This document shows, piece after piece, positions 59,700-64,000 of a DNA stretch of 64,000 nt. Positions within the stretch are counted from its first letter, which is position 1. The number at the start of each line of letters is the position of its first letter. The translations under genes and the position numbers were made by a program. A model generated the notes under the pieces. That model ran no database searches and was not told the DNA's origin. It saw only the letters and a list, made by a program, of their open reading frames with translations. The DNA lies in the NCBI GenBank assembly GCA_944322945.1, contig CALUQN010000002.1, positions 62,001-126,000 of the forward strand. Reading direction: 5' to 3'. This stretch comes from Candidatus Gastranaerophilales bacterium (GTDB taxonomy: Bacteria > Cyanobacteriota > Vampirovibrionia > Gastranaerophilales > Gastranaerophilaceae).

Positions 59700-60531
59700 T
59701 TTTCAGCTCCTCTGATAATGCGGCAAGAGTTTCTATAGAAAGTTTTTCGGCTCTTGTGTTTTCATCCAGCCCTAATTTTGACATTGCGTTTTGGATGTTT
59801 TCTTTTGAAAAACCGCCGCTCAGCAGGCAATTTTTAATGTTTTTCCGCCGCTGTGAAAACGCAGCCTTTACAGTTTTTCTAAAATGTGTGTAATCACTTA
59901 ACTCAACACGTGGTTTGTCGTTTATAACAAGCCGCACAAGCGCTGAATTTACCTTTGGTGCCGGATAGAATGCACGCCGACCCACATGTCTGAATATTTC
60001 CACATCTGCCCAAAATTGCGACAGTATTGTCAAAAGTCCGTACTGTTTGGACGGCGAATTCTCATCAGCCGCCATACGCCTTGCAACTTCTTCCTGAACC
60101 ATCAGGATAATTTCTGTTATTTTATGACGGTTTTTGTTTTCCAAGTCGTCAACCTCGCCAAGCAAATGTGCAATAATCGGGCTTGTTATGTAATAAGGAA
60201 TATTTGCGACAACTTTAACCTTGCCTTCACACAACGTTGAAATATCCGTTTTTAAAATATCATTGTGAATGATTGTCAAATTCGGAGCGTTAAGTTTTTT
60301 GAGTTCATTGACAGCTTCTTCATCAAGTTCAATTGCTATAACGTGTTTTGCATATTTAACCAGCTGTTCTGTTACAAAACCGACTCCCGGTCCTATTTCA
60401 ATAATGGTATCATCAGGTTTGATGTCAGCTTTGTCTATAATAGATTTTATCACCTCGCCGTCAATCAGAAAATTCTGTCCGAGGCGCTTTTTTGTTCTGA
60501 AAAATTTTGCTCGTTCGTAGTAGTTAACCAT
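59686..60531 (-). CDS. rsmA: 16S rRNA dimethyladenosine transferase RsmA (KsgA)
   Basis: 281 residues. It dimethylates two adjacent adenosines near the 3' end of 16S rRNA and acts as a checkpoint of 30S assembly. Visible: KKRLGQNFL at the N-terminus, SAM-binding EIGPGVG (45-51) and the catalytic NIPY motif (110-113). The C-terminal domain has FSQRRKNIKNCL. Its end overlaps the ispE start by 14 bp, the common rsmA-ispE pairing. Confidence 0.97.
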   Translation of the reverse strand: MVNYYERAKFFRTKKRLGQNFLIDGEVIKSIIDKADIKPDDTIIEIGPGVGFVTEQLVKYAKHVIAIELDEEAVNELKKLNAPNLTIIHNDILKTDISTLCEGKVKVVANIPYYITSPIIAHLLGEVDDLENKNRHKITEIILMVQEEVARRMAADENSPSKQYGLLTILSQFWADVEIFRHVGRRAFYPAPKVNSALVRLVINDKPRVELSDYTHFRKTVKAAFSQRRKNIKNCLLSGGFSKENIQNAMSKLGLDENTRAEKLSIETLAALSEELKNGKN

Positions 60532-60622
60532 GGTACATATAATAACACAGACAGGCAGATGATTGTAATATTATTTGCTGGTAGGTTAAATGATGTTATA
60601 ATGAAAACCACAAGGGGGCATC

Positions 60623-61942
60623 GTGCAAAATATCGAGACTAAGGAAAAACTTGAACGCTCAGAGATAAAAAAAATATTCACATCAGGATTTAAACCTGCA
60701 GATACACACAAAATAGGGATTGAATATGAGAGGCTGCCGATTTATACGGATACATTCAAGGCAGTACCTTACGAAGGAGGAGTTTGCAATATTTTGAGGA
60801 ATATTGCAAAAGATGATGACTGGGATTTTATCACAGACGACTTTAACATAATCGGACTAAAGCAAAACCACGATACAATTACGCTGGAGCCCGGGTGCCA
60901 GTTTGAGATGAGTCTTGAACCGCAGTTTACAATAAAAGCATTAGAGGAAAAAATTAAAACTCTGAATAAAAAAATAGCACCTGCTTTGGAACGCAGCGGC
61001 GCAGAGCTTTTGGAATACGGAGTGTCTCCGGTCTCCACACACAAGACTATTGAGCTTATCCCCAAAAAACGTTATCATATCATGGCAAGATATTTGTGGG
61101 GAATTTTGTCAGATGTTATGATGAGAGAAACCGCAGGTATTCAGTGCTGCATTGATTTTGAATCCGAAGAAGATTTGAGGAAAAAATTTGAAACAGCATC
61201 AAAATTAACGCCGTTTGTAACCGCGATGTTTGCAAATTCACCGATACGCGGCGGGGTTTACACAGGATATAAAAGTTTTCGGGCTCTCAGCTGGCTGAAC
61301 ACTGATAACGAGCGCTGCGGGTTTGCCGGTAATCTGAAAGAAAATTTTTCCATTGACGATTACATTGATTGCGTTCTGGATTCTCCGATGATTTTTATAA
61401 CCCGCCAAAACCTTCCTATACAGCTCAACGGCAGAATAACTTTCCGTGATTTTATGGAAAAAGGTTTTGAGGGCTTTGAAGCAACCATAGATGATTTTGA
61501 GCTTCATGCAAATCTTTATTTCCCGGAAGTCCGCCTCAGAAATTTCATAGAAATCCGTAACCACGACTGCGTTGGTAAAGGGCTTCAATATTCACTTCTT
61601 GCGATTTATAAAGGAATACTTTACGACAAATATGCGATTGAAGAATTTGAAGAATTGATGAAAGATTTTCGAGTGAGAGATATATCGGAATTGCGTTACA
61701 ACGTACCGAAAAGTGCTATGCAGGCAAAAGCCGGCAAATATATGGTATCAGAAATTGCTCCTAAGATTATCGAAATAGCAGAAAAAGCTCTCATCGGCGG
61801 TGATAATCATGAAGATTATTACCTTGAACCTGTAAAAGAATATGTTGAAAAGGGGATTTGTCCGGCTGACGTTATCATCCGCAACTGGCATTCAGTCTGG
61901 GATAAGGACATAAACAGGTTGATAAAATATTTGACCTCATAG
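60623..61942 (+). CDS. Glutamate-cysteine ligase family protein (GCS2/plant type)
   Basis: 439 residues from a GTG start with AGGGGG upstream. GIEYERLPIY and TLEPGCQFEMSLEP are the glutamate/ATP-binding blocks of the GCS2 family, found in Cyanobacteria, plants and EgtA proteins. RYHIMARYLWGIL and MMRETAGIQCCIDF are typical further on. It would join glutamate and cysteine for glutathione or a related thiol. No gshB is seen here. It is divergent from rsmA; a TATAAT box lies about 20 bp before the start. Confidence 0.85.
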   Translation: MQNIETKEKLERSEIKKIFTSGFKPADTHKIGIEYERLPIYTDTFKAVPYEGGVCNILRNIAKDDDWDFITDDFNIIGLKQNHDTITLEPGCQFEMSLEPQFTIKALEEKIKTLNKKIAPALERSGAELLEYGVSPVSTHKTIELIPKKRYHIMARYLWGILSDVMMRETAGIQCCIDFESEEDLRKKFETASKLTPFVTAMFANSPIRGGVYTGYKSFRALSWLNTDNERCGFAGNLKENFSIDDYIDCVLDSPMIFITRQNLPIQLNGRITFRDFMEKGFEGFEATIDDFELHANLYFPEVRLRNFIEIRNHDCVGKGLQYSLLAIYKGILYDKYAIEEFEELMKDFRVRDISELRYNVPKSAMQAKAGKYMVSEIAPKIIEIAEKALIGGDNHEDYYLEPVKEYVEKGICPADVIIRNWHSVWDKDINRLIKYLTS

Positions 61943-61997
61943 AGCCGACTTTTTGTCAAGGTATAAGCGAAATATTGGGCAGACATATTGGCAATCA

Positions 61998-63146
61998 TTA
62001 CGTTTGTTTTTGTAGAGATTTTTTGATTTTTACTAATATATTCACCAGATGCGGACAATAGTACTTTATCAATACTCTTGCTGCATAAACGGGATATGTC
62101 CTCTTTAGCATTGTTTCTGCGTATGGTATTAACTCTTTCGGAAGAGTGTTTACACCTTTTTCCTTTATAAAATTTTTAACCCAATTATAATATTTCGCGG
62201 CGCCTATTGCATCGTTTTGTATAAAATAATTATATGTGCTCAGGCTCGCCTGCTCTATCCTTTTCAGTATTATGCCGCGAATATTTTCATCATATCCTGA
62301 TGCAAGTTTTTCCAGTGTCTTTATCCATTCCGGATAACAGTCATAATATTTAAACCGGTCTTTCATTAATGATTTTGCCCGGTTAGTTCTGTAAAAATAC
62401 AACACTTCTGGTAAAATGTAAATCGCTTTGGCTTTCAATATACATTCCATGTAGAATGCAGTGTCTTCATGACAGGGTAAGTCTGAGAAAAACAACTTGT
62501 TTTTCTGTAAAAATTCTCTTTTGTATAAACACTTCCAGACCGCTTCATTATTATTTATAAATTCAGGGTAATCTGTCCCGCTGAATATCTTATTGAACAA
62601 GTAATTTTCCTTATAAACATACTCATATTCAAAGCTTTTTTTCTTATTATTATATTTTTGAAATGAAAAATTTATCATTTGAGGATGAAATTCATCAATA
62701 ATATTTTTCATTTTTTCATACAAATTGCTTTTTACCCAATCGTCAGAGTCAAGAAAATGAATATATTCGCCGGCTGCATTCTGAACGCCAATATTGCGAG
62801 CCGGTCCCGAACCCATCTTTGCTGCTTCTTTGATAATTTTTATACGACTGTCTTTTGCTGCGTAATCTTGCAGAATTTTTGAGGTCTCCTCCTCTGACGA
62901 ATTATCCACACAAATAATCTCTATATTTGAATAGCTCTGGTTAATAACACTCTCAAGGCATTGTCTCAAATATTTTTTTGCATTATATACGGGAATAACC
63001 ACACTGATTAATAGGTTATCAGAGTTCTTCTCCTGAAAATTTCCAGCCGGAGCGTGTTTGATGGGATTGTCCCCTAAACGCTTGTCACTGATGCCTTTTA
63101 GCTGTTTTAGTGTTGATATTACGGATTTAAAAATTTTATTCGACAT
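61998..63146 (-). CDS. Family 2 glycosyltransferase
   Basis: 382 residues. The GT-A domain starts at about residue 46 (LISVVIPVYNAKKYLRQCLE), with CVDNSSEEETS and the DxD-type metal site FLDSDDWV. The N-terminal 45 residues are a basic, low-complexity extension. The C-terminal third is helical and likely binds the acceptor. No membrane segments. Probably adds a sugar to a cell-surface polysaccharide; donor and acceptor unknown. Confidence 0.9.
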   Translation of the reverse strand: MSNKIFKSVISTLKQLKGISDKRLGDNPIKHAPAGNFQEKNSDNLLISVVIPVYNAKKYLRQCLESVINQSYSNIEIICVDNSSEEETSKILQDYAAKDSRIKIIKEAAKMGSGPARNIGVQNAAGEYIHFLDSDDWVKSNLYEKMKNIIDEFHPQMINFSFQKYNNKKKSFEYEYVYKENYLFNKIFSGTDYPEFINNNEAVWKCLYKREFLQKNKLFFSDLPCHEDTAFYMECILKAKAIYILPEVLYFYRTNRAKSLMKDRFKYYDCYPEWIKTLEKLASGYDENIRGIILKRIEQASLSTYNYFIQNDAIGAAKYYNWVKNFIKEKGVNTLPKELIPYAETMLKRTYPVYAARVLIKYYCPHLVNILVKIKKSLQKQT

Positions 63147-63167
63147 TTGTAATTTTTTTTACCTATT

Positions 63168-63740
63168 TTACAAAGCTTGTTCGTCCAGTTTTTTGACCAA
63201 ATCTTTTACATGCTGGCTGACTGCCGGTGTTATCATAAGATCAGGCTCCATCATTACAAATTCATCCAGAGTTGTAATCGCGCGTGGAACTTCATTGTTT
63301 TCTGCGTACAAAAGCCCTACCATGATTTGATTTAGAGGATTTTCCGTGTCAGCTTTGTACTCTTGAATTTTCAAAGGTACGATGCCGCGAGCCTGATAGC
63401 ATTTTGCAAGATTTATATAATATCTGAAATTCAGCGGGTACTGCTTAATCGCACGTTCAAAACAATCCTGCGCGTAATCAGGATAACCTATTATCATATA
63501 GGCTTCCCCGAGGTTGTTATAAAAAACAGAACTTGCCTGTACGTTTGGACTCAGGCTTATTGCTATTTTATACTCCTGAATTGCGGCGTAATAGCATTTT
63601 TCTTCCATGTAATTCAACGCAATGTTGTTGTGCTCGTATGCGTTCGGAACCGCGTCAATTTCATAGGTTTCATTTCTTCTGTAACCCGAGCTTAAAATCA
63701 TTATACTCACCAGTAATACAAGCAGCGCAGTTTTTTTCAT
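63168..63740 (-). CDS. Exported TPR protein
   Basis: 190 residues. A signal peptide (MKKTALLVLLVSIMILSSG) without a lipobox cysteine precedes about three to four TPR units (NIALNYMEEKCYYAAIQEYK; YNNLGEAYMIIGYPDYAQDC; YYINLAKCYQARG). Likely periplasmic or outer-membrane associated, a protein-binding scaffold. The glycosyltransferase gene follows 21 bp downstream, so the two may act together on the envelope. Confidence 0.75.
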   Translation of the reverse strand: MKKTALLVLLVSIMILSSGYRRNETYEIDAVPNAYEHNNIALNYMEEKCYYAAIQEYKIAISLSPNVQASSVFYNNLGEAYMIIGYPDYAQDCFERAIKQYPLNFRYYINLAKCYQARGIVPLKIQEYKADTENPLNQIMVGLLYAENNEVPRAITTLDEFVMMEPDLMITPAVSQHVKDLVKKLDEQAL

Positions 63741-63763
63741 ACCTAATTACCTTTTTAATTATT

Positions 63764-64000
63764 TATTGCAAAAGGTCAAGTTCCAGCCCTTCGTATGCAA
63801 GGATTACCCTGTCGCCAAGCGGTTTGTATTGTTCTTTGATGCCGTTTAATTTTGTATCATCGTAGCCCGGATCAAAGTGGAAGAATACAAGCTTTTTCGC
63901 TTCGGTTTGGTTCTGGCACTCGATTGCCATATCGTAAGTTGAGTGTCCGTAGCCTTGTTTTGATACGAATGAGTTCAGATAATCTTCCGTTGTATATTGT
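63764..64000 (-). CDS. Metallo-beta-lactamase-fold hydrolase, C-terminal part only
   Basis: The last 78 residues of a protein running off the right edge. GYGHSTYDMAIECQNQTEAK then KLVFFHFDPGYDDTKLN matches the C-terminal metal-binding region of MBL-fold metal-dependent hydrolases: the His in GHST and the HxDPxxDD segment. The start and substrate region are outside the window. Upstream of the exported TPR gene, 24 bp apart, so likely one operon. Confidence 0.75.

Overview
The window reads as a chromosomal segment of a low-GC, Gram-negative-type bacterium, most likely a gut Melainabacterium (Gastranaerophilales / Vampirovibrionia, the non-photosynthetic sister group of Cyanobacteria). This placement is inference. 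It rests on outer-membrane genes (Kdo synthesis kdsD/kdsC, two TolC-type channels, an MCE/MlaD protein), the MEP-pathway gene ispE, a prepilin with the KGFTLAEVLITLGIIGVVAA-type leader, and many small proteins with an N-terminal FG/NFQGK motif. No ribosomal RNA is present to confirm it.

Layout. 0-4 kb: plsX (cut by the left edge), rpmF with a long tail, yceD, ffh. 4-9 kb: a repeat cluster, then a ZorA/ZorB (MotA/MotB)-like pair coupled to a UPF0210 gene. 9-13.5 kb: an EmrB/EmrA pump, its MarR regulator and a divergent TolC-family gene. 13.5-21 kb: der, a YkgJ/aldolase pair, a nitrilase-family enzyme, a lytic-transglycosylase-like protein, cation efflux, AlkD and two small paralogues. 21-27 kb: a complete RND efflux operon. 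27-31 kb: acyltransferase, then rpmG-tRNA-Trp-secE-nusG-rplK-rplA. 31-41 kb: coaD, ilvE, tRNA-Thr, a Trp-rich repeat protein, mlaD, an SprA-family protein, kdsD-kdsC-queD-uppP. 41-49 kb: a TPR protein, two related membrane proteins in an operon with a GH13 enzyme, panD. 49-64 kb: yajQ, an ADP-forming acyl-CoA synthetase, small proteins, a radical SAM enzyme, prepilin, a Wzy-like protein, hisS, ispE, rsmA, gshA-like, a glycosyltransferase and, at the right edge, a metallo-hydrolase.

The most striking object is inside ispE. A 1,014-bp segment (338 codons, so in frame) bounded by inverted C-rich boxes, and carrying a DUF559 (Vsr-like) endonuclease domain between 184-bp direct repeats, interrupts the kinase without breaking its reading frame. 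Removing it restores a 269-residue IspE. The boxes resemble GC-rich palindromes scattered through the intergenic repeats of this window. This suggests a nuclease-plus-palindrome element that can enter genes as an in-frame protein insert.

Regulatory signals tie distant genes together. Two near-identical 16-bp palindromes overlie the -35 boxes of both efflux loci. Four sigma-28/FliA-like promoters precede the transglycosylase-like gene, the two small paralogues and the TPR gene. Two covarying 28-nt hairpins lie directly upstream of rplK and rplA and look like L1 autoregulatory sites. Several intergenic repeats end in a shared terminal inverted repeat and resemble miniature mobile elements.
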